The notes: generated by a model from the sequence alone, not told the origin. 64,000 nucleotides of DNA from Lysobacteraceae bacterium NML08-0793 (GCA_002798275.1 NWQR01000001.1:651672-715671), one strand, 5' to 3'. Positions 29,238-38,543 are shown, numbered from the stretch's first letter. Numbers and translations are program-made.

Positions 29238-29313
29238 TGGTGGGCCCACCAGGATTCGAACCTGGAACCAAAGGATTATGAGTCCTCTGCTCTAACCGTT
29301 GAGCTATAGGCCC
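29238..29313 (-). tRNA. tRNA-Ile(CAU), lysidine-modified isoleucine tRNA
   Basis: A 76-base tRNA with encoded CCA folds into a full cloverleaf. The acceptor stem begins GGGCCTA, the D-arm is GCTC/GAGC, the anticodon loop is CTCATAA and the T-arm is CCAGG/CCTGG. The CAU anticodon could be Met or Ile2. C4-G69 and C5-G68 pairs (TilS identity elements), the short D-loop and the likeness to E. coli ileX favour Ile2, which reads AUA after lysidine modification. It lies 13 bp after rpoD, comparable with ileX beside rpoD in E. coli. Confidence 0.93.
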
Positions 29314-29326
29314 GTTGTGACTGCAA

Positions 29327-31186
29327 TCAGGTATCCAGGAAGCTGCGCAGGGTTTCCGAGCGGCTGGGATGACGCAGCTTGCGCAATGCCTTGGCTTCAA
29401 TCTGGCGAATGCGCTCGCGGGTAACATCGAACTGCTTGCCGACTTCTTCCAGGGTGTGGTCGGTATTCATGTCGATGCCAAAGCGCATGCGCAACACCTT
29501 GGCCTCGCGCGGGGTGAGGCCAGCCAGCACGTCGCGCACCGTTTCCACCAAGTTGATGTCGGTGGTGGCGTCCACTGGCGACATGACATTGGTGTCTTCA
29601 ATGAAGTCACCCAGATGCGAGTCTTCATCGTCACCAATCGGCGTTTCCATGGAAATCGGCTCTTTGGCGATTTTCATGACCTTGCGGATTTTGTCCTCGG
29701 GCATGTCCATCTCGCGCGCCAGTTCTTCCGGCGTAGCTTCGCGGCCATAGGTCTGCAACATCTGCCGCGAAATGCGATTGAGCTTGTTGATGGTTTCAAT
29801 CATGTGCACCGGGATACGGATGGTGCGCGCCTGATCGGCAATCGAACGGGTAATAGCTTGGCGAATCCACCAAGTGGCATAGGTGGAGAACTTGAAGCCG
29901 CGGCGGAACTCAAACTTGTCCACTGCCTTCATCAGGCCGATATTGCCCTCTTGAATCAAATCGAGGAACTGCAGGCCGCGGTTGGTGTATTTCTTGGCGA
30001 TGGAGATAACCAAGCGCAGGTTGGCCTCGACCATTTCCTTCTTGGCCTTGCGCGCCTGTACTTCGCCATAAACCATGGTCTTGACCAGTTCACGCATGTC
30101 CGCGAGGGTCATTGAGTTCTTGCCTTCCAGCGCCAGAATCATTTCCTGCTGGGCAATGATCTGCTCGCGCAGGTCGCGCAGGGACGAGCCCCACTTCTGC
30201 TTGCGCTTGAGCATTTCATCCACCCAGCCCAAGTCGATATTGTTGCTGTCCCAAGCTTTCAGGAAGTCCTTGCGCGGCATCCCGGCCTGACGGGTGGCCA
30301 GCTCCATGATGCGGCGCTCACGGGTCTTGATTTCGTTCTGCACATCGCGCAACTGCGCCACCAGCGCATCGAAATACGGCAGCGGGAACTTGAAGGTCAC
30401 GAAGATGTCGGCCATTTCCTGACGCAGTTTGGCCACCGACTTGTGCGAAGGGCCGTGCTTGGCTAGGGCTTTTTCAAACTTGCCCCACAGCGCCGCCATT
30501 TCGCTCATACGCAGCTTGACTTCTTCCGGGTCCGGGCCCGAAGGCGCCGGCTCATCCGCCGCACCGGCATCCTCATCGTCGTCAGCGTCTTCGTCCAGCG
30601 CCTCGACCTCGTCTTCGACTTCTTCATCTTCCGCAGCGGCGGCAGCATTGGCTTCTTCAACGTAGTCATTGAAGCCAACCACCACTTCCGGCAGACGCTT
30701 CTTGCCATCCAAATGCTGCTGATAGTCCTCCAGCACCAGTTTGACCGAGGGCGGGAACAGCGCCAGCGAGGCCAGCATTTGATTGAGGCCTTCCTCGATA
30801 CGCTTGGCGATGGCGATTTCACCTTCGCGGGTCAAAAGCTCGACCGAGCCCATTTCACGCATGTACATGCGCACCGGGTCGGTGGTACGGCCGGTTTCGG
30901 TATCCAGCGCCGAGAGCGCAGCGGCGGCTTCTTCGGCAGCCGTTTCGTCCACATCACGGCCGGAACCGGACTGCCCCGACAACAGCAGGGTTTCGGCATC
31001 GGGTGCAACTTCATGCACATCAATGCCCATGCCATTAATCATGCTGATGATGTCTTCGATCTGCTCCGGATCGACCAGATCATCGGGCAGATGGTCATTG
31101 ACCTCGGCATAGGTCAGATAGCCCTGTTCCAGGCCCTTGCTGATGAGCTGCTTGATTTCGGACTGGGCCTGACGATCACTGGCCAT
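29327..31186 (-). CDS. rpoD: Primary RNA polymerase sigma factor RpoD (sigma-70)
   Basis: The housekeeping sigma factor. The 619-residue protein contains region 1.1 (1-80), region 1.2 ([10 protein letters not shown]), a non-conserved insert with a long acidic stretch (about 188-215), region 2 with the -10 recognition part ([15 protein letters not shown]), region 3 and region 4 with the -35 helix-turn-helix ([20 protein letters not shown]). All are intact. The usual rpsU-dnaG partners are not upstream; dtd is. Its -10 element TATAAT is present in the dtd-rpoD gap. Confidence 0.98.
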   Translation of the reverse strand: MASDRQAQSEIKQLISKGLEQGYLTYAEVNDHLPDDLVDPEQIEDIISMINGMGIDVHEVAPDAETLLLSGQSGSGRDVDETAAEEAAAALSALDTETGRTTDPVRMYMREMGSVELLTREGEIAIAKRIEEGLNQMLASLALFPPSVKLVLEDYQQHLDGKKRLPEVVVGFNDYVEEANAAAAAEDEEVEDEVEALDEDADDDEDAGAADEPAPSGPDPEEVKLRMSEMAALWGKFEKALAKHGPSHKSVAKLRQEMADIFVTFKFPLPYFDALVAQLRDVQNEIKTRERRIMELATRQAGMPRKDFLKAWDSNNIDLGWVDEMLKRKQKWGSSLRDLREQIIAQQEMILALEGKNSMTLADMRELVKTMVYGEVQARKAKKEMVEANLRLVISIAKKYTNRGLQFLDLIQEGNIGLMKAVDKFEFRRGFKFSTYATWWIRQAITRSIADQARTIRIPVHMIETINKLNRISRQMLQTYGREATPEELAREMDMPEDKIRKVMKIAKEPISMETPIGDDEDSHLGDFIEDTNVMSPVDATTDINLVETVRDVLAGLTPREAKVLRMRFGIDMNTDHTLEEVGKQFDVTRERIRQIEAKALRKLRHPSRSETLRSFLDT

Positions 31187-31218
31187 GCGCTTCCACCTGA
31201 AAGAAACTGAACCCGTAA

Positions 31219-31224
31219 TTATAC
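31219..31224 (-). promoter_or_regulatory. -10 element of the rpoD promoter
   Basis: A perfect TATAAT on the minus strand lies about 33 bases before the rpoD start, in the short gap after dtd. The -35 region is poor (near CCGGCA). Confidence 0.5.
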
Positions 31225-31248
31225 TACTTTATCCCCCGGCTGCCGGAT

Positions 31249-31689
31249 TCAGGTTTGCAGCAGGAAGGTTACCGGGCCGTCATTGACCAGGCTCACCTGC
31301 ATATGGGCACCAAAGCGCCCCATTTCCACCCCTGGCGGGTGTTTTTTTCGACATTCATCCAACAACTGTTGATAAAGCTGCTCGGCAAGCGCCGGGGCAG
31401 CGGCACGACTGAAGCTCGGACGCAGGCCGCTGCGGGTATCGGCCGCCAAAGTGAACTGGCTCACCAGCAGCAATTGCCCGCCAGTATCTCGCAGGGCGCG
31501 ATTCATGCGGCCTGCCTCGTCGGCAAACACGCGATAGCCCAGCAGACGCTCGGCCATTTTTTCCACCTTGCCAGCATCGTCCTCCGGCTCGGCGCAGACC
31601 AAGGCCAGCAAGCCTGCGCCAATCTGGCCGACGACTTCTCCCGCCACTTCCACCTTCGCGCTGGAAACACGCTGAATCAAGGCCAACAT
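31249..31689 (-). CDS. dtd: D-aminoacyl-tRNA deacylase
   Basis: Removes D-amino acids mischarged onto tRNA. The 146-residue protein has both signature motifs of the DTD family: the SQFTLA motif (about 78-83) and the NDGPVTF motif (about 135-141), the latter with the Gly-cisPro-type arrangement shifted to GP. Length is standard. It is divergent from lpxL and lies upstream of rpoD. Confidence 0.96.
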   Translation of the reverse strand: MLALIQRVSSAKVEVAGEVVGQIGAGLLALVCAEPEDDAGKVEKMAERLLGYRVFADEAGRMNRALRDTGGQLLLVSQFTLAADTRSGLRPSFSRAAAPALAEQLYQQLLDECRKKHPPGVEMGRFGAHMQVSLVNDGPVTFLLQT

Positions 31690-31785
31690 ATGCTTTTCTC
31701 CCGGAGAAAAAGCAAAGGTTAACCAAAGCCGCGCACTTGCCGGCGGTTTTCTCTACACTCAAATGCCTTTGTCCATGCGCTACCC

Positions 31786-32685
31786 ATGCTTTACTGGCTT
31801 GCCAAACTGATCGGCCTTCTGCCCATGTCCGCACTGCACTGGCTGGGCGAGCGACTTGCCGCTTTCTGGCTGCGTGGCAACCGCCGCGAAAGCCGGGTGG
31901 CGCTGCGCAGCCTAGAAGTCGCTTTTCCGCAAATGCCCGCCGCCGAACGCCATGCCCTACACCGGGCTGCGCTGCAAAGCACTGGCTGGCAGATGTTCGA
32001 AACCCTGCGTATCTGGACACGTCCGGTGCAGCAGAACCTGCGCTTGCTGCACGAAGGCAGCGGCTCTGAATTACTGGATGCCGCCATCGCCAGTGGCCGT
32101 GGCGTGATTATGGCCGCCCCGCATCACGGCAATTGGGAATTGCTGAACCAATGGCTGGCCACGCGCACCACGCTCGCCATTTTGTATGCGCCGCCGGAGT
32201 CGGCCAGGGTAGAAGCCTTTCTACGCCGGGTACGCAAGGCGCAGGGCGGCGAGAACCGGGTAGAGCAAATTCGCGCCGAGGGCATCGGCATCCGCCAACT
32301 GTTCAAGCGCCTGCAAGAAGGCGGCGTGGTGGGCATCCTGCCCGACCAGCAGCCCAAGCAGGGCGACGGCATCTGGGCGCCGTTCTTCGGCGCACCAGCA
32401 TCGACCATGACCCTGATTGGCCGCCTAGCCGAACGCACCGGCGCTGTGGTCTTGTTCGCTTGGTGCGAGCGCAATGCCGATGGCCAGGGCTTCACCCTGC
32501 ACATGCAGGCCGCCCCGGAGGCAATCGCCGCCCGCGACCCGCTGGTATCGGCCAGCGCCCTCAATGCCGGCATCGAAGCGCTGGTACGCCGCAACCCGGC
32601 GCAATATCAATGGACTTACAAACGCTGGTCGCAGCAGCCTGAAGGCAGCGCGTTCGGCAATCCCTATTGGCCGGACTGTTACTGA
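31786..32685 (+). CDS. lpxL: Lipid A biosynthesis acyltransferase (LpxL/HtrB family)
   Basis: A 299-residue inner-membrane-associated acyltransferase that transfers a secondary acyl chain from acyl-ACP to Kdo2-lipid A. The N-terminal hydrophobic segment (about 1-30) anchors it, and the catalytic HX4E motif is seen as His113 and Glu118 in HHGNWE. GILPDQQPKQGDG and the C-terminal YQWTYKRW are conserved in the family. It is followed within 2 bp by two PH-domain membrane protein genes. LpxL versus LpxM/LpxP chain specificity cannot be told from sequence. Confidence 0.92.
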   Translation: MLYWLAKLIGLLPMSALHWLGERLAAFWLRGNRRESRVALRSLEVAFPQMPAAERHALHRAALQSTGWQMFETLRIWTRPVQQNLRLLHEGSGSELLDAAIASGRGVIMAAPHHGNWELLNQWLATRTTLAILYAPPESARVEAFLRRVRKAQGGENRVEQIRAEGIGIRQLFKRLQEGGVVGILPDQQPKQGDGIWAPFFGAPASTMTLIGRLAERTGAVVLFAWCERNADGQGFTLHMQAAPEAIAARDPLVSASALNAGIEALVRRNPAQYQWTYKRWSQQPEGSAFGNPYWPDCY

Positions 32686-32686
32686 C

Positions 32687-33223
32687 ATGCAGCCAAGCAC
32701 TTCCAACCCGCCGACACTGCGCGTGGTACATCCGGACGTCTGGCAGCCATTGCCTGCGCGTGGACGGCTCTTGTTCCGCCTGCGCCATGCCCTCGGCTTT
32801 GCGCTGCTGGCCACCATCGTATTGACCCCATTGCTGGTGCTGACCGGCACGCAACTGGCATGGCCGTTGCCATATCCGCTGATTGCCATTCCTGTGGGCT
32901 GCGCCTTGCTGGGGGCGGCATTCGGTGCTTGGCTGGGTGGCCGCCGTCACAGCTATTACCGCTGGCGACTGGACGATACCGGCTTTGCGGTCAAAAGCGG
33001 CAAGCTCTGGCAAAGCCATGTCCATGTCCCGGCAACCCGCGTGCAGCATCTGGACATCAAACGCGGCCCGCTGGAGCGCCAACGCCATTTGGCTACGCTG
33101 ACGGTACATACCGCCGGAAGTTTTGGCCATGCCATCACCCTGCCCTGCCTTGATGCAGCCAATGCCGAGGCACTGCGCGCAGAATTGGCGCGTCGCATCG
33201 AGCCCGAAAGCGATGCCGACTGA
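32687..33223 (+). CDS. Membrane protein with bacterial PH domain (YdbS-like)
   Basis: A 178-residue protein with two membrane segments (about 34-80) and a C-terminal bacterial pleckstrin-homology domain (bPH_2, DUF304; about 90-165) recognised by YYRWRLDDTGFAVKSGKLW and VHVPATRVQHLDIKRGPLER. The family commonly occurs as a YdbS-YdbT pair of unknown function, and the next gene overlaps it and encodes the larger partner. The ATG at 32687 follows the lpxL stop by one base. Confidence 0.85.
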   Translation: MQPSTSNPPTLRVVHPDVWQPLPARGRLLFRLRHALGFALLATIVLTPLLVLTGTQLAWPLPYPLIAIPVGCALLGAAFGAWLGGRRHSYYRWRLDDTGFAVKSGKLWQSHVHVPATRVQHLDIKRGPLERQRHLATLTVHTAGSFGHAITLPCLDAANAEALRAELARRIEPESDAD

Positions 33224-34754
33224 AGCCCCGCAGCCACCCCCGATTCCAGCGCCGCCCGCCCAAGAGCACCGGCTGCACCCTTGGTCGTGGCTGTTTGTGG
33301 CCTTGCAATACCTCAAGCAATTTATTCTGCCGCTGCTCCTGCTGCTGTTTGCGCGGCGCGGCGACAGCCAGGCGCTCTGGCCGCTTTGGGGTCTGGCCGG
33401 ACTGGTACTGGTTTCGCTCTGGCAGTACGCCACCTATCGCTACCGGCTGCTGCCTGACCATATTGAAATCCGCAGCGGCCTTGTCGCACGCAAGCTGCGG
33501 CAGATTGCCTATGCCCGCATCCATAACGTCGCCCTGCACCAAACCCTACTACACCGGCTGTTCGACGTGGCCGAAGTCCGGCTGGAGTCGGCCGGCGGCA
33601 TCACGCCCGAAGCACAAATGCGCGTGCTGCGTATGGATCGGGCACTGGCGCTGGAGCAGTTGGTGCGCGCGCGTGGCCAGGTTGTAGATGCAGCCATACG
33701 CCCGGCTGACCATCCTGCCCCGGTTATTGCCCACGCCACCCAGCCACTGCTGACCCTGTCCACCGCTGAAATCATCCGTCATGGCCTGATTTCCAATCGC
33801 GGCCTGGTCGTGGTGGCCGCCATACTCGCCGCGCTCGGGTCATTTTTCGATGATTTACTGGAAAGTTTTTCCGAGCCGCTGACACGCTCTGCCCGCACCG
33901 CACTCAACGGCCTAGATGCGCACCACCTCACGCTTGACTGGGTGGATTTCAGCCTGATGGGACTGGCATTGCTGCTGCTCATGCTGGCGCTGCTGCGGTT
34001 GCTTTCCGTGGCCTTGTCGTTATTGCAATACCACGGCTTCGTGCTGGGCGAAACCGGCCGCCGCCTGACCGTCAGCCGCGGGCTTTTGAGCAAAATCCGC
34101 AACTCCATCCCCAAACGCCGCATCCAAGCTTGGCAGTTGCAGGAAACCTGGCTGCACCGGCGTTTCAACCGTCGGACATTGTCGGTGGAAACCGCCGCAG
34201 GCGCTGCCGCCCAGCAACAAGAGCGCGGCATCAACGCACTGGTGCCCATAGCTACCCCAGCCACCTGCGATGCACTTGTCAACCATTGGCTGCCAGACGC
34301 GCACTGGCCGCCCGTGCAATGGCAAAAACTGCATCGCCTCGCTTGGCTGCGGCGCTGGCTGCATACCTGGCTGTGGCTGCTGCCATTGAGCCTGTTGGCG
34401 GTGTGGCGCTTGGGCAGCTGGGGCACGCTGGTGCTGCTGTGGCTGCTGCCATCGGCTTGGCTCGCCTGGCAAGCCGCGCGCCATGCCGGTTGGAGCCTTT
34501 CCGGTGGACTGGTGGCAACACGTCAGGGCTGGTGGTCAAAACAATGGCGCTTTGTCGAGGTGGAAAAATTGCAAAACCTGCGCCTATCCGCCTCGCCGCT
34601 GGACAGGCTTTTCGGGATGCGCAGCCTGCTGCTGGATACCGCAGGCTCAACCCCTTTTTCACGGCTGTTGATAACCTGCCTGCCCGCAGCAGAGGCCGAG
34701 CAATTGCTGCAAACACTCGCCCGGCAACTGGCGCACAGCCCGCTACGCTGGTGA
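33213..34754 (+). CDS. Membrane protein with repeated bacterial PH domains (YdbT-like)
   Basis: A 513-residue partner of the preceding gene, with several paired membrane segments and three PH-like domains. The first shows YRLLPDHIEIRSGLVARKLR (about 74-93) and the second VLGETGRRLTVSRGLLSKIR (about 278-297). The third is near GLVATRQGWWSKQWRFVEVE (about 432-451). It begins with a Pro-rich cytosolic stretch. Start ATG 33213 overlaps the end of the preceding gene by 11 bases, indicating coupling. Function is unknown; linkage to lpxL suggests an envelope role. Confidence 0.85.
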   Translation: MPTEAPQPPPIPAPPAQEHRLHPWSWLFVALQYLKQFILPLLLLLFARRGDSQALWPLWGLAGLVLVSLWQYATYRYRLLPDHIEIRSGLVARKLRQIAYARIHNVALHQTLLHRLFDVAEVRLESAGGITPEAQMRVLRMDRALALEQLVRARGQVVDAAIRPADHPAPVIAHATQPLLTLSTAEIIRHGLISNRGLVVVAAILAALGSFFDDLLESFSEPLTRSARTALNGLDAHHLTLDWVDFSLMGLALLLLMLALLRLLSVALSLLQYHGFVLGETGRRLTVSRGLLSKIRNSIPKRRIQAWQLQETWLHRRFNRRTLSVETAAGAAAQQQERGINALVPIATPATCDALVNHWLPDAHWPPVQWQKLHRLAWLRRWLHTWLWLLPLSLLAVWRLGSWGTLVLLWLLPSAWLAWQAARHAGWSLSGGLVATRQGWWSKQWRFVEVEKLQNLRLSASPLDRLFGMRSLLLDTAGSTPFSRLLITCLPAAEAEQLLQTLARQLAHSPLRW

Positions 34755-34758
34755 AGCG

Positions 34759-35226
34759 CTAGTCCAGCAACTCCATCGCCATCACCAGACCATCCTCCCG
34801 GCCATTGTTGGCCGCCGGGTAATAACGCGGGCGGCGGCCAATTTCGTTGAAGCCTTCGTCTTGGTACAGCCTGACCGCATGGATATTGGACGGCCGCACT
34901 TCCAGAAAAATCCTCTCCGCCCCCCGCTCCTGCGCTGCCCTGCGCACATCACGCAGCAGCCGTCTGCCAAGCCCGCGTGACTGGCAAGCCGGGTCGATGC
35001 AGATATTGAGCAAATGCGCTTCGCCCGCCTGCACACTGACTACCGCATATCCGATGATGTCCGACGCGCTTTCCAGCACCCACATGGAATATCCGGCACG
35101 CAGGCAATCGCGGAAATTGCCCACCGACCACGGCCAGGGATAGGCGCGCAATTCGATCTGCATCACCGCCGGCAGATCCGATTCCTGCATGCGGCGAAGA
35201 TTGACTGCCAATGCCTCGGCACTCAT
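34759..35226 (-). CDS. rimI: Ribosomal protein S18-alanine N-acetyltransferase RimI
   Basis: A 155-residue GNAT enzyme that acetylates the N-terminal alanine of ribosomal protein S18. The acetyl-CoA loop is QSRGLGRRLLRD (Q/R-x-x-G-x-G/A) near residue 80, preceded by LLNICIDP, and FLEVRPSNIHAVRLYQDEGF is typical of RimI. ATG at 35226 is set by an ATGA overlap with the upstream gene. The preceding gene matches holD in position, as in E. coli and Pseudomonas. Confidence 0.92.
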   Translation of the reverse strand: MSAEALAVNLRRMQESDLPAVMQIELRAYPWPWSVGNFRDCLRAGYSMWVLESASDIIGYAVVSVQAGEAHLLNICIDPACQSRGLGRRLLRDVRRAAQERGAERIFLEVRPSNIHAVRLYQDEGFNEIGRRPRYYPAANNGREDGLVMAMELLD

Positions 35227-35471
35227 CGACGTGCCTTGAGACGGCGTAATTGCGGCCACAATGCCCGCTTCACTGCGGCATCACGCAGGTGCTCGGCATC
35301 GGGCAGAGCAATCCCGGAAGCCAGCAGCAATTCCGGCGCAATGCCAATGGCCGCAGCCAGTTGCGCCACCACAAATGGATCGGGCGGCAACATCGCCGCT
35401 GGCCATACCTGCCGCCACGGTGGACAGCCAAGCTCGGCCAAGACTTCTGTTTGCAGGCTGTCCCAGCTCAT
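35223..35471 (-). CDS. Candidate DNA polymerase III psi subunit (HolD-like), small protein
   Basis: An 82-residue protein with no strongly conserved motif. Position (immediately before rimI) and pattern suggest HolD. The N-terminal part has the LGCPPWR turn, the middle FVVAQLAAAIGIAPELLLA resembles the psi segment before its chi-binding fold, and the C-terminal AAVKRALWPQLRRL resembles the RAALWQQI end of E. coli HolD. HolD orthologs diverge greatly and the E. coli protein is longer (137 residues). It overlaps pssA and rimI by 4 bp each. The function is an inference. Confidence 0.55.
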   Translation of the reverse strand: MSWDSLQTEVLAELGCPPWRQVWPAAMLPPDPFVVAQLAAAIGIAPELLLASGIALPDAEHLRDAAVKRALWPQLRRLKARR

Positions 35472-36235
35472 GTCATCTCGGCGGTGCGACGGCGAAACGG
35501 CATCATCATCGGGCCAGAAAGCGCATAAGCGGTGAACACCAGCAACAAGGTCTGCGGCGGGTACAAAGCCAGCGCAATCAATACCGCAAGAATCACCGGA
35601 AAGACGAAGAACGGCACGCGCTCCCCCTGCTCGCCACGCTTGCTGCCCTTGAAGCTGGTGTAGCGGATATTGCTGACCATCAGCAGCGCCACCGCCACCG
35701 TAACCGCCAGTGCTGCATAGCGCAGGCCGCGCCCGGCCACATCGTAATCGTGCAGTGTCCAGACAAAGCTCGCCATCACCGCGGCCGCTGCCGGACTTGC
35801 AAGCCCGATGAACCAGCGCTTGTCCACCACACCCACCTGGCTGTTGAAGCGGGCAAGACGCAGCGCCGCACAGGCAGCATAGAGAAATGCCGCCAACCAG
35901 CCCAATCGCCCAGCGGTGGCCCCCTCCTGATGCATGTACTGCAAAGCCCAGTGATACATCAGCATCGCCGGCGCCATACCAAAACTGACCAAGTCCGCCA
36001 ACGAGTCATACTGCACCCCAAACTCGCTCTGGGTATTGGTCAGCCGCGCCACGCGCCCATCCAGCCCATCAAGCAAGGCCGCGATGAAAATCGCCACGCA
36101 CGCATGGGTGAACTTGTCCTGGCTTGCCGCAATGATGGCGTAGAAGCCCGCAAACAGCCCGCCAGTGGTGAACAGATTGGGGAGCAGGTAATAGACCGCA
36201 CGCGCCGGGCGGGGATGGTTTTTGTTCTCGTCCAT
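35468..36235 (-). CDS. pssA: CDP-diacylglycerol--serine O-phosphatidyltransferase
   Basis: Makes phosphatidylserine, the precursor of phosphatidylethanolamine. The 255-residue membrane enzyme of the CDP-alcohol phosphatidyltransferase family has the full signature DGLDGRVAR, then G and YDSLAD (D-x2-DG-x2-AR-x8-G-x3-D-x3-D) near residues 57-79, and about seven membrane segments. The ATG at 36235 is chosen by homology (MDENKNHPRPARAVYYLLPN); the frame stays open far upstream across the divergent genes, which is a shadow. Confidence 0.95.
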   Translation of the reverse strand: MDENKNHPRPARAVYYLLPNLFTTGGLFAGFYAIIAASQDKFTHACVAIFIAALLDGLDGRVARLTNTQSEFGVQYDSLADLVSFGMAPAMLMYHWALQYMHQEGATAGRLGWLAAFLYAACAALRLARFNSQVGVVDKRWFIGLASPAAAAVMASFVWTLHDYDVAGRGLRYAALAVTVAVALLMVSNIRYTSFKGSKRGEQGERVPFFVFPVILAVLIALALYPPQTLLLVFTAYALSGPMMMPFRRRTAEMT

Positions 36236-36330
36236 AACGGGCAAGTTTAGCGCCTTGCCTCGAATATGATTACTGCTTGCCGAACACCGCCTGTCCAATG
36301 ACTTGCAAGCCATCGGCCGTGATGTTGCAA

Positions 36331-36346
36331 TGTGATCTGGATCACA
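36331..36346 (+). promoter_or_regulatory. CRP/Clp-type binding site
   Basis: TGTGA-TCTGGA-TCACA matches the CRP half-sites perfectly and differs from the ideal 16-bp core at one central base. It ends at the AAGGAG ribosome-binding element of the DUF4124 gene and lies 12 bases before its ATG, and about 95 bases upstream of the divergent pssA start. At this spot it would more likely repress the DUF4124 gene than activate it. Confidence 0.7.
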
Positions 36347-36358
36347 AGGAGTTGCACC

Positions 36359-36736
36359 ATGTTCAAGCGCTTGCCCACCCTGATGATGCTCGGCCTTTGC
36401 GCCGCCGCTGCCATCACCCCTGCCGCTGCCCAGCAAATCTATCAATGGAAAGACGCCCAAGGGCGCACGCACTATTCCAGCACACCGCCCAGCAACGGCA
36501 ATTACAGCATTCGCGGCGTGCGCGACAAGCAGCCCGAGGGCAATGCCCCTGCTGCCGCCCCTGCCAAACCCGAAAGCGAGCAATGCAAACAGGCACGCAC
36601 CAATCTGGCCGTATTGCGCGACAGCCCCAGCGTGCAAATGACCGGCTCGGACGGCAACCCGCGCACGCTCAATGACGAAGAACGCGCCGCGCAAATGCGA
36701 CTTGCCCAGACCATTCTGGAAACCAACTGCAAGTAA
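36359..36736 (+). CDS. Secreted DUF4124-domain protein
   Basis: A 125-residue exported protein: signal peptide (about 1-25, AAAITPAAA) followed by a DUF4124 domain that begins QIYQWKDAQGRTHYSS and ends in a helical Cys-containing region (two cysteines, in EQCKQA and ETNCK, could form a disulfide). DUF4124 proteins are common in gammaproteobacteria and have no settled function. AAGGAG 7 bases before ATG 36359 sets the start. A CRP-like palindrome abuts this ribosome-binding site. Confidence 0.88.
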   Translation: MFKRLPTLMMLGLCAAAAITPAAAQQIYQWKDAQGRTHYSSTPPSNGNYSIRGVRDKQPEGNAPAAAPAKPESEQCKQARTNLAVLRDSPSVQMTGSDGNPRTLNDEERAAQMRLAQTILETNCK

Positions 36737-36799
36737 CCGGGCAACAAAGCTGCAAGGCGCATGGCAAAATGCCGGGCTCCATCCAATCCGAGCCCTGCC

Positions 36800-38518
36800 A
36801 TGCGCCTGTCGCGTTTCCATCTGCGTACCGAAAAAGAAACCCCCGCCGAAGCCGAAATCATCAGCCACAAGCTGATGCTCAAATCCGGCATGATTCGCAA
36901 ACTGGCTGCCGGTCTTTACACTTGGTCGCCACTGGGGCTGCGGGTATTGCGCAAAGTGGAAAAAGTGGTGCGCGAAGAAATGAACCGCGCCGGCGCCATT
37001 GAAATCCTGATGCCCACCATCCAGCCGCAGGAATTGTGGGAAGAAACCGGCCGCTGGGAAAAGTTCGGCGGCCAGCTTCTGAAAATCCATGACCGCAAGG
37101 AAGCCGGTTATTGCTACGCACCAACGGCCGAAGAAGTCGTTACCGACTTTGCCCGCAACGAGCTGGCCAGCTACAAGCAGCTGCCAGTCAATTTCTATCA
37201 AATCCAGACCAAGTTCCGTGACGAAATCCGCCCGCGTTTTGGCGTGATGCGTGCCCGCGAGTTTTTGATGAAGGATGCCTATTCCTTCCATCTGGACGAA
37301 GCCTCGCTCGAGGCCGAATACCGCAATATGTATGACACCTACAGCCGGATTTTCACCCGTCTGGGACTGAAGTTCCGCGCGGTGTTTGCCGATACCGGCG
37401 CGATTGGCGGCTCGGCCTCGCATGAGTTTCATGTGCTGGCAGACTCCGGCGAAGATGCCATCGCATTTTCCGATACCTCCGACTACGCCGCCAATGTGGA
37501 GCTGGCCGAGGCCATCGCCCCCGATGCGCGCGCTGCCGCCACCGAATCAATGCGCGAGATTGCAACGCCTACGCAAAAAACCTGCGAAGAAGTGGCGGCA
37601 CTGATGCAAATCCCGCTTTCCCGCACGGTGAAATCAATCGCGCTGATGGGCGTGGATGCCGAAGGCGCACCGCAATTTGTGCTGGCGCTTTTGCGCGGCG
37701 ACCACAGCGCCAATGAAATCAAACTGGCAAAACTGGCCGGACTTGCCGATTACCGTCTGGCCAGCGAAGAAGAAATCCGCACGCACTTGGGCGCATCACC
37801 GGGTTTTCTGGGACCGCTGAACCCGGTCAAACCCATCCGGGTGATTGCCGACCGCAGCGTGGCGGCAATGGCCGATTTTGTCATCGGTGCCAACCGCGAT
37901 GGCTTTCATATTGCCGGTGTCAATTGGGGGCGCGATTTGCCGGAGCCGGAAGTGGCCGATATTCGCAACGTCATCGCCGGCGATCCGTCTCCCGACGGAC
38001 AGGGCACGCTTGGCATCGCCCGCGGCATCGAGGTCGGCCATGTGTTCGCGCTTGGCAACAAATATTCCGAGGCAATGGGCTGCACCGTGCTGGATGCCCA
38101 GGGCAAGCCGGTCAATCCGCTGATGGGCTGCTACGGCATTGGCGTTTCGCGCATTGTTGCGGCGGCCATTGAGCAAAATCACGACGAAGCCGGCATTCGC
38201 TGGCCGGAAGCGATGGCACCTTGGCAGGTGGCAGTCTGCCTTATCAATCCGAAAAACAACCCGGAGGTATTGGCCGCCGCCGAGGCGCTATGCCAGGAAT
38301 TGAATGAAGCCGGAATTGATACCGTGCTCGATGACCGTGGCCTGCGTCCGGGCGCCATGTTTGCCGACATGGAGCTGATGGGGATTCCGCATCGCGTGGT
38401 GGTTTCCGAGCGCGGCCTTGCAGCAGGCAATTTTGAATATCGCCATCGCAGCGCCACTGAGGCGGAAAATCTCGACCGGGCAACATTGCTTGACCGACTG
38501 ACTGCAACCGCAGCGTGA
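36800..38518 (+). CDS. proS: Prolyl-tRNA synthetase (bacterial type)
   Basis: Charges tRNA-Pro. The 572-residue class II synthetase has motif 1, motif 2 ([19 protein letters not shown], about 142-160) and motif 3 (GCYGIGVSR, about 444-452). An INS editing domain lies between motifs 2 and 3 (about 230-400, with the KSIALMG and [11 protein letters not shown] stretches) and an anticodon-binding domain is at the end. Length matches E. coli ProRS. The ATG at 36800 ([10 protein letters not shown]) is chosen by homology; the in-frame ATG at 36761 adds 13 unlikely residues. Confidence 0.97.
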   Translation: MRLSRFHLRTEKETPAEAEIISHKLMLKSGMIRKLAAGLYTWSPLGLRVLRKVEKVVREEMNRAGAIEILMPTIQPQELWEETGRWEKFGGQLLKIHDRKEAGYCYAPTAEEVVTDFARNELASYKQLPVNFYQIQTKFRDEIRPRFGVMRAREFLMKDAYSFHLDEASLEAEYRNMYDTYSRIFTRLGLKFRAVFADTGAIGGSASHEFHVLADSGEDAIAFSDTSDYAANVELAEAIAPDARAAATESMREIATPTQKTCEEVAALMQIPLSRTVKSIALMGVDAEGAPQFVLALLRGDHSANEIKLAKLAGLADYRLASEEEIRTHLGASPGFLGPLNPVKPIRVIADRSVAAMADFVIGANRDGFHIAGVNWGRDLPEPEVADIRNVIAGDPSPDGQGTLGIARGIEVGHVFALGNKYSEAMGCTVLDAQGKPVNPLMGCYGIGVSRIVAAAIEQNHDEAGIRWPEAMAPWQVAVCLINPKNNPEVLAAAEALCQELNEAGIDTVLDDRGLRPGAMFADMELMGIPHRVVVSERGLAAGNFEYRHRSATEAENLDRATLLDRLTATAA

Positions 38519-38543
38519 TTTATCGTCAATACGGCATTATCAA

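Noticed and set aside
29238..29313. Elongator tRNA-Met for the CAU tRNA
   Set aside because: C4-G69/C5-G68 pairs, short D-loop and the place beside rpoD fit tRNA-Ile2 better than tRNA-Met.
35468..37432. A 654-codon minus-strand frame that extends PssA upstream
   Set aside because: Only the part from 36235 is PssA. The rest is antisense to the DUF4124 gene and proS and shows no homology; the ATG at 36235 matches the family start.
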